Positions 49,797-57,949 of a stretch of DNA of 64,000 nt are shown in pieces. The notes beneath the pieces are model-generated. The model was not told the DNA's origin. It worked only from the letters and a program-made list of their open reading frames with translations, and searched no databases. Origin of the DNA: Actinomadura sp. DC4 (GTDB lineage: Bacteria > Actinomycetota > Actinomycetes > Streptosporangiales > Streptosporangiaceae); the NCBI RefSeq assembly GCF_030406325.1, contig NZ_JAUEQY010000004.1, positions 396,736 to 460,735 on the forward strand. Direction: 5' to 3'. The position numbers and the translations under genes are program-made. Positions within the stretch are counted from its first letter, which is position 1, and each line of letters begins with the position of its first letter.

Positions 49797-51133
49797 ACGA
49801 GCGGTTGTCGCTGACGAGCCGGCCTCGTACGGTGCCGGACTCGGTGGAGATCGTGCACCTGGGCATCGGGGCGTTCCACCGGGCGCACCAGGCGGTCTAC
49901 ACCGAGGACGCCGGCGACGGCTGGGGGATCTGCGGGATCACCCAGCGGAGCGCGGCCGTGGCCGAGCGGCTGGCGCCCCAGGACGGCCTCTACAGCGTGC
50001 TCGTACGCGGGCCCGGCGCCGCCTCGGCACGCGTGATCGGCGCGGTCCGCGAGGTGCTCACCGGCGAGGCCACCGTGGCGCGGATCGCGGACCCGGCCGT
50101 ACGGATCGTCTCGCTGACCGTGACCGAGAAGGGCTATCGGCGCGACCCGGCGACCGGGCGGCTGCGCCTCGACGACCCGGAGATCGCGCTGGACCTCGCG
50201 GGACGCCCGCCGCGCACCGTGGTCGGCCGGCTGGTCGCCGGCCTCGCCGCCCGCGAGGCGCCGGTGACCGTGCTGTGCTGCGACAACCTCCCCTCCAACG
50301 GCGCGACCCTGCGCGGCCTGGTCGAGGAGTACGCCGGGCGGAGCGGCGCCGAGATCGGCTGCGAGGTCGCCTTCCCCTCGACCATGGTCGACCGCATCGT
50401 GCCCGCCACCACCCCCGCGGACCTCGACGAGGCCGAGCGCCTCCTCGGTGTACGGGACGAGGGCGTCGTCGTCACCGAGCCGTTCACGCAGTGGGTGATC
50501 GAGGACGACTTCGCGGCCGGCCGCCCGTCCTGGGACGCGGCCGGCGCGATCCTCACCGGCGACGTCGCGCCGTACGAGACGATGAAGCTGCGGCTGCTCA
50601 ACGGCGCCCACTCGTTGCTGGCCTATCTCGGGTCCGACCTCACCTACGTCTCCGACGCGGTCGGCGTGCTCGGCGACCTGGTGCGCCGCTACATGGACGA
50701 GGACGCGAGCCCGACACTGGACGTGCCCTCCGGCTTCGACCTGGAGGCGTACAAGTCCTCGCTGCTCGAACGCTTCGCCAACCCGGCCCTGCGGCACCGG
50801 ACCGCTCAGATCGCGATGGACGGCTCGCAGAAGCTGCCGCAGCGCCTGCTCGGCGTCGTACGTGACCGGCTGGCCGCGGGCGCCGAGCCCCGCTGGGCCG
50901 CCCTGGCCGTCGCCGCGTGGATGCGGCACGTCCAGACGGCGCCTGAGCTGGACGACCCGATGGCCGGGACGCTCCGGCGGGCCGTGGCGGGGGCGGACAC
51001 GCCCGCCGCCGTCGTGGACGCGCTGCTGTCGGTCACCGACGTCTTCGGGCCCGACCTGCGCGACTCGGAGGTGTTCCGCCGCCTGCTCGTCGAGTGGCTG
51101 ACCCGGCTGGTGGCGGGCGCGCCAGGCTATTGA
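49793..51133 (+). CDS. uxuB: Mannitol/fructuronate dehydrogenase family protein (UxuB-like)
   Basis: This 446-aa long-chain dehydrogenase has the N-terminal VHLGIGAFHRAHQAVYTED, the central CDNLPSNGATLRGLV and VAFPSTMVDRIVPAT, and the catalytic MKLRLLNGAHSLLAYLG with Lys, Asn and His. The family reduces fructuronate to mannonate or tagaturonate to altronate with NADH, feeding both dehydratases encoded upstream. GTG 49793 overlaps uxaA in GTGA. It is the last gene of the operon. Missing from the operon are the 2-keto-3-deoxygluconate kinase and aldolase, which must be elsewhere. Confidence 0.92.
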   Translation: MNERLSLTSRPRTVPDSVEIVHLGIGAFHRAHQAVYTEDAGDGWGICGITQRSAAVAERLAPQDGLYSVLVRGPGAASARVIGAVREVLTGEATVARIADPAVRIVSLTVTEKGYRRDPATGRLRLDDPEIALDLAGRPPRTVVGRLVAGLAAREAPVTVLCCDNLPSNGATLRGLVEEYAGRSGAEIGCEVAFPSTMVDRIVPATTPADLDEAERLLGVRDEGVVVTEPFTQWVIEDDFAAGRPSWDAAGAILTGDVAPYETMKLRLLNGAHSLLAYLGSDLTYVSDAVGVLGDLVRRYMDEDASPTLDVPSGFDLEAYKSSLLERFANPALRHRTAQIAMDGSQKLPQRLLGVVRDRLAAGAEPRWAALAVAAWMRHVQTAPELDDPMAGTLRRAVAGADTPAAVVDALLSVTDVFGPDLRDSEVFRRLLVEWLTRLVAGAPGY

Positions 51134-51158
51134 TACGTGTTCTAGATCGACTTAGGCT
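51130..51158 (+). promoter_or_regulatory. Leaderless promoter of the SDR gene
   Basis: TTGATA (51130-51135) and TAGGCT (51153-51158) are spaced 17 nt; the GTG start follows 6 nt after the -10. Transcription should begin at or near the start codon, giving a leaderless mRNA, which is common in actinobacteria. Confidence 0.65.
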
Positions 51159-51164
51159 CTCACC

Positions 51165-51956
51165 GTGATCCTGGACCGCTTCCGCCTCGACGGCAGGGCC
51201 GCGATCGTGACCGGCGCCGGACGAGGGATCGGGGCCGCCACCGCGGTCGCCCTTGCCGAGGCCGGCGCGGACGTCCTCGTGGCCGCACGCAGTGAAGACC
51301 AGCTCCGCACGATCGCCGCGCAGATCGAGGCCACCGGACGGCGGGCCGCCGTGGTGGCGGCCGACCTGACCGACCTCGACGCCGCGGCCGCGCTGCCGCG
51401 GGCCGCGGTGGAGGCGTTCGGCCGCCTGGACGTGGTGGTGAACAACGTCGGCGGCACGATCCCGAACGCCTTCCTCGACACGACCGTGGACTACCTCGCG
51501 GAGGCGTTCGAGTTCAACGTCGGCATCGCCCACGCCGTGACCCGCGCGGCCGTCCCGCTGATGACCGCGGACGGGGGACAGGGCGCGGTCGTCAACATCT
51601 CCTCGGTGATGGGCCGGATCACCGGGCGCGGATACCTCGCGTACGGCACGGCCAAGGCCGCGTTCGCGCACTACACGCGCCTGGCGGCGGTCGACCTGGC
51701 GCCGCGCGTACGGGTGAACGCCATCGCCGCCGGCTCGGTGGCGACCTCGGCGCTGGAGTTCGTCATCGGCGACGAGGGCGTGCGCCGGCAGATGGAGGAC
51801 AAGACGCCGCTGGGGCGCATCGGGGACCCCGAGGAGATCGCCGCCGCGGTGCTCTTCCTGGCCTCCCCGGCCGGCGGTTTCGTCACGGGGCGGGTCCTCG
51901 AGGTGGACGGCGGGACCGATCAGCCGACCCTGGACCTGGGCCTGCCGGATCTTTGA
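51165..51956 (+). CDS. Short-chain dehydrogenase/reductase
   Basis: This 263-aa classical SDR has the cofactor loop [12 protein letters not shown], the NNVGG structural motif, catalytic Ser in NISSVMG, and [11 protein letters not shown] with Tyr and Lys. The C-terminal [15 protein letters not shown] ends the substrate loop. Asp or Arg choice at the cofactor loop is not clear enough to say NAD or NADP. GTG 51165 is set by the leaderless promoter. It is followed by a DapB-like gene after 11 nt. I recall the mycobacterial pair Rv0927c/Rv0926c with the same two families side by side. Substrate unknown. Confidence 0.9.
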   Translation: MILDRFRLDGRAAIVTGAGRGIGAATAVALAEAGADVLVAARSEDQLRTIAAQIEATGRRAAVVAADLTDLDAAAALPRAAVEAFGRLDVVVNNVGGTIPNAFLDTTVDYLAEAFEFNVGIAHAVTRAAVPLMTADGGQGAVVNISSVMGRITGRGYLAYGTAKAAFAHYTRLAAVDLAPRVRVNAIAAGSVATSALEFVIGDEGVRRQMEDKTPLGRIGDPEEIAAAVLFLASPAGGFVTGRVLEVDGGTDQPTLDLGLPDL

Positions 51957-51967
51957 GGGGGAGTCAG

Positions 51968-53020
51968 ATGACGTACCGCGTGGTGCTGTGGGGCACCGGC
52001 AACGTGGGCCGCAACGCCCTGATCGGCATCGACGCACGGCCCGACCTGGAGCTGGCCGGTGTCTGGGTCTCCAACCCCGACAAGGTCGGCCGCGACGCGG
52101 GCGAGCTCGCGGGCCTCGGACGCCTGGGCGTGACGGCGACCAACGACGCCGAGGCGGTGCTCGCGCTGCGTCCGGACTGCGTCGTCTACACCTCGATGGC
52201 CGACGTACGGCTCGACGAGGCGATGGAGGACCTGACGCGCATCCTGCGCGCCGGGGTGAACGTCGTCTCCAGCAGCCCGGTCTTCCTGCAGTTCCCCGAC
52301 GACGAGGTGGGCGCGCCGATCCACCGGGCCGCGCTGGAGGGCGGCGTCTCGATCTGGGTGAACGGCGTCGACCCGGGCTTCGCGAACGACTGGCTGCCGC
52401 TGACGATCACCGGCATCAGCGAGCGCATCACCCAGGTCCGCTGCATGGAGATCCTCAACTACTCCACCTACGCGCAGCCGACCGTGCTGTTCGACGTCAT
52501 GGGCTTCGGCCGCCCGATGGACGAGACGCCGCTCCTGCTCTCGCCGACCGTGCTCACGCTGGCCTGGGGCAGCGTCGTCCGCCAGCTCGCCGCGGGCCTG
52601 GACGTGGAGCTGGAGGGGATCGAGGAGTCCTACACGCGCCTGCCGGCCCCGGAGACCTTCGAGATCGACGCCGGCACGGTGGAGAAGGGCACGGCCGCGG
52701 CGCTGCGCTTCGAGGTGCGCGGCATGCGCGGCGGCCGTCCGGTGGTCGTGCTCGAGCACGTCACGCGGCTGAGAGACGACCTCGGCCCGGACTGGCCCCA
52801 GCCGGCCGGCCAGGGCTCGTACCGCGTGGAGGTCCGCGGCGAGCCCGACTACACGCTCGACCTGCAGCTCCTGGGCACGAACGGCGACCACAACACCGCG
52901 GGCCTGAAGGCCACCGCGATGCGCCTGGTCAACGCGGTCCCGTCCGTCGTGGCCGCGCCCGCCGGGCTCCTGACCGCGCTCGACCTGCCACTCGTCACGG
53001 GCCGGGGGCTCGTCCGCTGA
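51968..53020 (+). CDS. Dihydrodipicolinate-reductase-like NAD(P)-binding protein
   Basis: This 350-aa protein has a Rossmann start (YRVVLWGTGNVGRNAL) and the architecture of the DapB-like family that includes 2,4-diaminopentanoate dehydrogenase. VVSSSPVFLQFPDDE and WVNGVDPGFANDWLPL fit that family. True DapB is about 270 aa and has the catalytic His motif SGTRHH, absent here. ATG 51968 follows GAGGGGGAG. It is coupled to the SDR gene and probably works on the same compound. Substrate unknown. Confidence 0.78.
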   Translation: MTYRVVLWGTGNVGRNALIGIDARPDLELAGVWVSNPDKVGRDAGELAGLGRLGVTATNDAEAVLALRPDCVVYTSMADVRLDEAMEDLTRILRAGVNVVSSSPVFLQFPDDEVGAPIHRAALEGGVSIWVNGVDPGFANDWLPLTITGISERITQVRCMEILNYSTYAQPTVLFDVMGFGRPMDETPLLLSPTVLTLAWGSVVRQLAAGLDVELEGIEESYTRLPAPETFEIDAGTVEKGTAAALRFEVRGMRGGRPVVVLEHVTRLRDDLGPDWPQPAGQGSYRVEVRGEPDYTLDLQLLGTNGDHNTAGLKATAMRLVNAVPSVVAAPAGLLTALDLPLVTGRGLVR

Positions 53021-53119
53021 CATATGCGGCAATAGTCGGCTTGTTCGTCGTATTTCACATATGCGCATCTTCGGGCGTGATCTACTTATTATGCAGATTC
53101 GCGGGCCGAAAGGAATGCT

Positions 53120-53956
53120 GTGACGGGCGACGAATGGTTCCGGAGAACCGGTGCCACGGGGGAGAGCGCCCCGCCTGCGTTCGACAGCGGGACACCGCAC
53201 ATCGCGCGGGTGCAGGACTACTGGCTGGGCGGAAAAGACCACTTCCAGGCCGACCGCGAGGCCGGTGACGAGGCGGTCGAGGCATTTCCCGGCCTGGTCG
53301 CCTCGGTGCGGAACACCCGGGCCTTTCTCGCGCGCTCGGTGCGCTATCTGGCCCGCGACGCCGGCGTCCGCCAGTTCCTCGACATCGGCACCGGAATCCC
53401 GGCGGCGAACAACACCCACGAGGTGGCCCAGGCCGCCGCGCCGGAGTGCCGGATCGTCTACACCGACCACGACCCGGCCGTCCTCGCCCACGCCAGGGCG
53501 CTGCTGACCAGCCACCCCAAGGGCGCCACGGCCTACCTCGACGCCGACCTGCGCGACCCGGAGAAGATCCTGCTGGAGGCGGCGCAGACGCTGGACTTCT
53601 CCCAGCCGGTCGCGCTCATGCTCGTCGCCATCCTCCACTGCATCCCCGACGGCGACGACCCGTACGGCATCGTGAACCGGCTGCGGGAGGCCGTGCCTCC
53701 CGGCAGCTACCTCGTCATCTCCCACCCGGCCAACGACATCCAGGCCGAGCAGATGGGCGCGATGGCCAAGAGCCTCAACCGGGTGATGGCCCAGAAGGTG
53801 ACCCCGCGCGGCTTCGCCGACGTTGCGCGGTTCTTCGACGGGCTGGAGCTGGTCGAACCGGGCATCGTACGAGCGTCGGAATGGCGGCCGGCCCCGGAGT
53901 ACTCCGTCGGCACCACCGTCTCCACGATGTGGAGCGGCGTCGCGCGGTTCTCCTGA
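53120..53956 (+). CDS. SAM-dependent methyltransferase (DUF574 type)
   Basis: This 278-aa protein matches the actinobacterial DUF574/Methyltransf_19 family: GTPHIARVQDYWLGGKDHFQADRE near the start, FLDIGTGIPAANNTHEVAQ as SAM-binding motif I, and IVYTDHDPAVLAHARALL. The family is abundant and mostly uncharacterised, many copies per genome. GTG 53120 follows AAAGGAATG. The upstream gap (53021-53119) is AT-rich with TATTAT at 53087-53092 that may be a -10. It converges with the Nudix gene; the two stops abut in TGATCA. Confidence 0.88.
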   Translation: MTGDEWFRRTGATGESAPPAFDSGTPHIARVQDYWLGGKDHFQADREAGDEAVEAFPGLVASVRNTRAFLARSVRYLARDAGVRQFLDIGTGIPAANNTHEVAQAAAPECRIVYTDHDPAVLAHARALLTSHPKGATAYLDADLRDPEKILLEAAQTLDFSQPVALMLVAILHCIPDGDDPYGIVNRLREAVPPGSYLVISHPANDIQAEQMGAMAKSLNRVMAQKVTPRGFADVARFFDGLELVEPGIVRASEWRPAPEYSVGTTVSTMWSGVARFS

Positions 53957-54517
53957 TCAGGCCCTTTCGAAGACCTCCGCCGACGCCCTTACCAGGCGGC
54001 GCAGGACGTCGTCGGCATCGAGGGGAATGGCGTCCAGGGCGAACCAGCGCAGGTCGTCGGACTCTTCGCTGATCTTCTCCCGGGCGCCCGGCGGCGCGAC
54101 GGCGGTGTACTGGACGTCGAGGTGGTACGAGCCGCCGTGGCACCAGACGCGGTGCCGGTCGACGCGGACCGGGCCCGGCAGCAGCCGCAGGCCCCCGATG
54201 CCCGACTCCTCCGCGGCCTCCCGCAGCGCGGCCCCGGCGAGCGTGGTGTCGCCGGGCTCGCAGTGGCCGCCGAGCTGCAGCCACATCTTCGCCTTCGGAT
54301 GCAGGGTGAGCAGCACACGCTCGCCCGAGGCGTCAAGGACCGCGGCGCTGGCGGTCAGGTGCCCCACCACGCACTCGCGCCACATGCCGTCCTCGTGCGC
54401 CGCCAGGTGCCCGAGGAACTCGCGCCGGAGCGCGTCCTGTCCCTCGTCGCCCGGCCGCCAGCCGGACAGCACCTGTGTCGCGTCCGCGTGCAGGCCGTCC
54501 GGGGACCGTGCGGTCAC
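53957..54517 (-). CDS. Nudix hydrolase
   Basis: This 186-aa protein has a Nudix-type segment: LQLGGHCEPGDTTLAGAALREAAEESGI, matching GG...EPGD...REA.EE.G, although spacing differs slightly from the classical 23-residue box. It hydrolyses a nucleoside diphosphate linked to another moiety. GTG 54517 overlaps the stop of the DUF2342 gene in GTGA, so it is the second gene of that unit. The identity of X in NDP-X cannot be told from sequence. Confidence 0.85.
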   Translation of the reverse strand: MTARSPDGLHADATQVLSGWRPGDEGQDALRREFLGHLAAHEDGMWRECVVGHLTASAAVLDASGERVLLTLHPKAKMWLQLGGHCEPGDTTLAGAALREAAEESGIGGLRLLPGPVRVDRHRVWCHGGSYHLDVQYTAVAPPGAREKISEESDDLRWFALDAIPLDADDVLRRLVRASAEVFERA

Positions 54518-55809
54518 GCCTCCTCGTCCGGCTTGCCGTCCTCGCCCTTCGGCTCGGTGAAGTCGGTGATGTCGATGTCGGCGCTCTTGCCCTCGACGAA
54601 CGCGGCCGGATCGTCGAGGTCCTCGGCGGTCGGCATGAGGTCCGGGTGCGCCCAGACGCCGTCGCGACCGTCGATGCCGCGCGCCTCGCCGAGGCTCGTC
54701 CACAGCGCGGCGGCCTCGCGCAGCCGGCGCGGCCGCAGCTCCAGGCCGACCAGCGTGGCGAACGTGCGCTCGGCAGGCCCGCCGGTGGCCCGGCGCCGGC
54801 GTACGGCCTCGGCCAGCTTGACCGTGGAGGGCAGCCGGTCCTTGGCCGCTGCGTTCACCACGGTGTCCACCCAGCCCTCGACCAGGGCGAGCATGGTCTC
54901 CAGCCGGGCCAGCGCCGCCTTCTGCTGCGGTGTCTCGTCCGGGGTGAGCGACAGCTCGCCGCCGAGCGCCTGCTGCAGCGCCTCGGGGTTGCTGAGGTCG
55001 ATGCCCGCGACCGCGTCCTCGATCTTGGACAGGTCGACGGTGATGCCGCTGGCGTAGTCCTCGACCGCGCGCAGCAGGTGCGAGCGCAGCCACGGCACGT
55101 GCTCGAACAGCCGCTGGTGGGCGGCCTCGCGCAGCGCGAGGTAGACGCGCACCTCGTCCTCGTCGACCTCCAGGCCCTCGCCGAACTCGCGTACGCCCGA
55201 GGGAAGCAGCGCGCCGACGCCCGCCGGAGCGAGCGGCAGGCCGATGTCGGCGGAGCCGACGACCTCCAGGGCGAGCGCGCCGAGCGCCTGCCCGGCCTGG
55301 CCGCCGACCATGGCGCCGGCCATCTGCCGCACCATGCCGACCAGCGGCCCGGCCACGGCCTGCATCTCCTCGGGCATCGCCGAGCCCATCGACTCGACCA
55401 TGCGCTTGGCCATCGGGTCGCAGACCTTGGACCACACCGGGAGGGTGTACTCGATCCACTCGGACCGGCTCCACGCCTGGGGCGTGCGGATGCCGGCGGG
55501 GTGCGTCGTCACCTCGTCGAGCCAGAGGTCGGCCAGGCGCAGCGCCTCGACGACCGCGCGGCGCTGGGCGTCCAGCACCGACGGGTCGCCCTTCTCGGCG
55601 ATCTGGTGCCGGGCGATGTCCTTGGCGAGGTCCCAGTTGAGCGGCCCGTCGCCGCTGCTGGTGGACTGGTTGGACAGCATGTCGGCGAACTGGTGCAACA
55701 TGGCGGCGAAGTCCTGCATGTTGCCCGCGCCGAACGGGTCCTGACTGCCGGGCTCGTTCTCGTCTCCGGGGTCGCCCGGACGATTGAAGCCGAAGGGGAT
55801 ATCACTCAC
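54514..55809 (-). CDS. DUF2342 zinc metalloprotease-like protein
   Basis: This 431-aa protein begins MSDIPFGFNRPGDPG. It has the DUF2342 helical core: WDLAKDIARHQIAEKGDPSV, GIRTPQAWSRSEWIEYTLPVW, a Gly/Ala-rich amphipathic segment (GGQAGQALGALALEVVGSADIGLPL) and YLALREAAHQRLFEHVPWL, which has the zincin-like His and Glu-His. The family is often called a zinc-dependent metalloprotease, though activity is little studied. It is a conserved actinobacterial gene next to the PDZ protease and UPF0182 (Rv3195 in M. tuberculosis as I recall). Confidence 0.88.
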   Translation of the reverse strand: MSDIPFGFNRPGDPGDENEPGSQDPFGAGNMQDFAAMLHQFADMLSNQSTSSGDGPLNWDLAKDIARHQIAEKGDPSVLDAQRRAVVEALRLADLWLDEVTTHPAGIRTPQAWSRSEWIEYTLPVWSKVCDPMAKRMVESMGSAMPEEMQAVAGPLVGMVRQMAGAMVGGQAGQALGALALEVVGSADIGLPLAPAGVGALLPSGVREFGEGLEVDEDEVRVYLALREAAHQRLFEHVPWLRSHLLRAVEDYASGITVDLSKIEDAVAGIDLSNPEALQQALGGELSLTPDETPQQKAALARLETMLALVEGWVDTVVNAAAKDRLPSTVKLAEAVRRRRATGGPAERTFATLVGLELRPRRLREAAALWTSLGEARGIDGRDGVWAHPDLMPTAEDLDDPAAFVEGKSADIDITDFTEPKGEDGKPDEEA

Positions 55810-55851
55810 CGGGTCTCCTTGATCGGCCCCGCGAGAACGCTGCCGTACATG

Positions 55852-55947
55852 ATGGCTCGCTCGCTCCGCTCGCTCACGGGGGCCGCCTTGGTCGGCCGGG
55901 TGAGCAGGCTGCTGTGTTTAATGGCTCGCTCGCTTCGCTCGCTCACG
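55852..55947. repeat. Two direct copies of a 27-nt GCTCGCT repeat
   Basis: ATGGCTCGCTCGCTCCGCTC plus 7 nt at 55852-55878 recurs with one T-for-C change at 55921-55947. Each contains internal GCTCGCT units and could fold as a short stem. The pair lies in the divergent gap between DUF2342 and the epimerase gene, so it could affect either promoter. Confidence 0.7.
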
Positions 55948-56035
55948 AGCCCTACCTCGGGCAGGATGAATGGGTCACAACCTTCACGTTATCCGGTCGC
56001 AGCCCGGGGGCGTGCGATAGGAGGACTCGCTCGAC

Positions 56036-57121
56036 TTGAGTACACGACAGGTTCGCCCACGGCGTAGCGCCGGCCCGGTCATCGCCGTCACGGGGGCGGC
56101 GGATGGCATCGGGCGCGCCCTGGTCGCACGGCTGGCCGGCTCGGCGGACATCAAGAAGGTCATCGCCCTCGACGACCATCGGGGGGACGTGCCAGGGGTC
56201 ACCTGGCGCGTCGTCGACATTCGCGACCCGCAGCTCACCAGCCGCATCTCCGACGTCGATGCGATCGTTCATCTCGACATCGACCAGTCGCCCGAAACCG
56301 ACCACCGCGAACGCCGCGCGTACAACGTGCGCGGCGCCCAGACCGTGATCACCGCGGCGGCGGCCGTACGCGTGCGCCGCGTGATCCTCATCACGAGCGC
56401 CATGGTCTACGGCGCCGAGGAGGGCAACGCGGTCCCGCTGCCGGAGGACTCCCCGCTGGCCGCCGAGCTGGACGAGGGCATCGTCGGCGACTTCCTGGAG
56501 ATCGAGGAGCTCGCCGCGATGGCGCCGGTGGCGCACCCGGGCATGACCGTCACGGTCCTGCGCCCGGCGGCGCTGGTCGGCCCCGGCATCGACACGGTGG
56601 TGACCCGGCACTTCGAGGCTCCCCGCCTGCTCACGGTCAAGGGGTGCGCGCAGCGCTGGCAGTTCTGCCACATCGACGACCTGGTCACCGCGCTCGAGCT
56701 CGCCGTCTCCGGCGCGGTGACCGGCCGGCTCGCGGTGGGGTGCGAGGGCTGGCTCGAACCCGAGGAGGTGGAGGAGATCACCGGGCGGCGGCGCTTCGAG
56801 CTGCCCGCGGCGGTCACCTTCGGCACCGCGCAGCGGCTGCACCGCATCGGGGTCACCCCGGCGCCGGCCACCGACCTGCACTACGTCGTCTATCCGTGGG
56901 TGGCCGACTGCGCGACGCTGCGCGAGGCCGGCTGGAAGCCCTCGCGGGACAACGCCGAGGCGCTGACCGCGCTGCTCGAGGAGGTCGCGGGCCGCCACGC
57001 GCTCGTCGGGCGCCGGCTGGCGCGCAAGGAGGCGACGATGGCCACCGCCGCCGGTGCGACGGTCGCCGTCATCGGCACGGCCGCGATCGTACGGAGGGCC
57101 CGCCGCAAACGCCGCGGATAG
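56036..57121 (+). CDS. NAD-dependent epimerase/dehydratase family protein
   Basis: This 361-aa extended SDR has the Rossmann motif TGAADGIGRALVARL, an Asp-containing VDIRDP cofactor loop, YNVRGAQTVITAAAA and the typical LITSAMVYGAEEG, where Tyr of the YxxxK motif is replaced, since no Lys follows four residues on. A hydrophobic and Arg-rich C-terminus (TAAGATVAVIGTAAIVRRARRKRRG) may attach it to the membrane. TTG 56036 follows AGGAGG by 11 nt. It is probably a nucleotide-sugar or similar dehydrogenase, perhaps a non-catalytic one. It is divergent from DUF2342. Confidence 0.8.
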   Translation: MSTRQVRPRRSAGPVIAVTGAADGIGRALVARLAGSADIKKVIALDDHRGDVPGVTWRVVDIRDPQLTSRISDVDAIVHLDIDQSPETDHRERRAYNVRGAQTVITAAAAVRVRRVILITSAMVYGAEEGNAVPLPEDSPLAAELDEGIVGDFLEIEELAAMAPVAHPGMTVTVLRPAALVGPGIDTVVTRHFEAPRLLTVKGCAQRWQFCHIDDLVTALELAVSGAVTGRLAVGCEGWLEPEEVEEITGRRRFELPAAVTFGTAQRLHRIGVTPAPATDLHYVVYPWVADCATLREAGWKPSRDNAEALTALLEEVAGRHALVGRRLARKEATMATAAGATVAVIGTAAIVRRARRKRRG

Positions 57122-57265
57122 TTTCCCTCCGGTTTCCGCGCTCGCCGATGCGATCAGTGGTGCCAGAGTGGCGTCGCACCTGCGGCCGATGTCCTGTGCT
57201 GATGCTCGCAGGCGCGGCCCAGGGTGCGGCGTAGGCGATCGAAACGGCGGAGTAGCGTTCGTTTG

Positions 57266-57688
57266 ATGAACGTCATCCGGCTCGCGGAAATCCGTGACGT
57301 CCCGCTCTCCGTCGATGAGGTGCTCGTCGCCGTCGCCGACTCGGGCGCGGGCGGCACCGCGATGTTCGTGGGCACCGTACGCGATGAGGACCACCGGCGT
57401 GCGGTGACCGGGCTGGGCTACACCGCGCACCCCCAGGCGGCGGACCGGCTTCGGGTCGTGATGGAGAAGATCGTCGCGGAGTACGACGTGCGCGCGATCG
57501 CCGCGGTGCACCGGGTCGGCGACCTGGCCGTCGGTGACCTCGCGGTCGTCGTGGCCGCCGCCTGCCCCCACCGCGACCAGGCCTTCGAGGCGTGCCGCGC
57601 GCTGATCGACGATCTCAAGGCCGAGGTACCGATCTGGAAGCACCAGGTTTTTGCCGACGGTGGAGATGAATGGGTGGGGATTGGGTGA
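57266..57688 (+). CDS. moaE: Molybdopterin synthase catalytic subunit
   Basis: This 140-aa protein is the large subunit of molybdopterin synthase; it transfers sulfur to cyclic pyranopterin with the thiocarboxylated MoaD. GGTAMFVGTVRDEDHRRAVTGLGYTAHP, AAVHRVGDLAVGDLAVVVAAACPHR and the catalytic Lys125 in PIWKHQ are typical. MoaD is not adjacent, so it must be encoded elsewhere. ATG 57266 gives the expected length; the frame runs further without a site. Confidence 0.93.
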   Translation: MNVIRLAEIRDVPLSVDEVLVAVADSGAGGTAMFVGTVRDEDHRRAVTGLGYTAHPQAADRLRVVMEKIVAEYDVRAIAAVHRVGDLAVGDLAVVVAAACPHRDQAFEACRALIDDLKAEVPIWKHQVFADGGDEWVGIG

Positions 57689-57747
57689 TTTGTGGTACCG
57701 GATGCTGGTTACTTAATAAGTGACCGGTTTTCCGGGAGGTAGGCGGT

Positions 57748-57939
57748 ATGGCAGTCGTTGCGTGGTGGCTCATACCCGTGACCGTCGCGTTGCTCGTGGG
57801 CGCACTCGCTCACCTGTGGGGCCGGCGACCCCGGTTCAGCCGTTCGTTCGAAGAGGTGGATCACTTCCACCGTTTCCTGAACGCCCTCAAACGGCGCGGT
57901 CGGCAGAGGCCCCGACGAGGCGGTCGATCGACCGCGTAG
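57748..57939 (+). CDS. Small single-span membrane protein
   Basis: This 63-aa protein has a hydrophobic stretch at about residues 4-25 (VAWWLIPVTVALLVGALAHLW), then basic and aromatic residues (RRPRFSRSFEEVDHFHRFL). A GGGAGGTAGG site precedes ATG 57748. It lies 10 nt upstream of the PDZ protease gene and may be cotranscribed. I do not recognise a family. Confidence 0.7.
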   Translation: MAVVAWWLIPVTVALLVGALAHLWGRRPRFSRSFEEVDHFHRFLNALKRRGRQRPRRGGRSTA

Positions 57940-57949
57940 GCTTCCGGCC

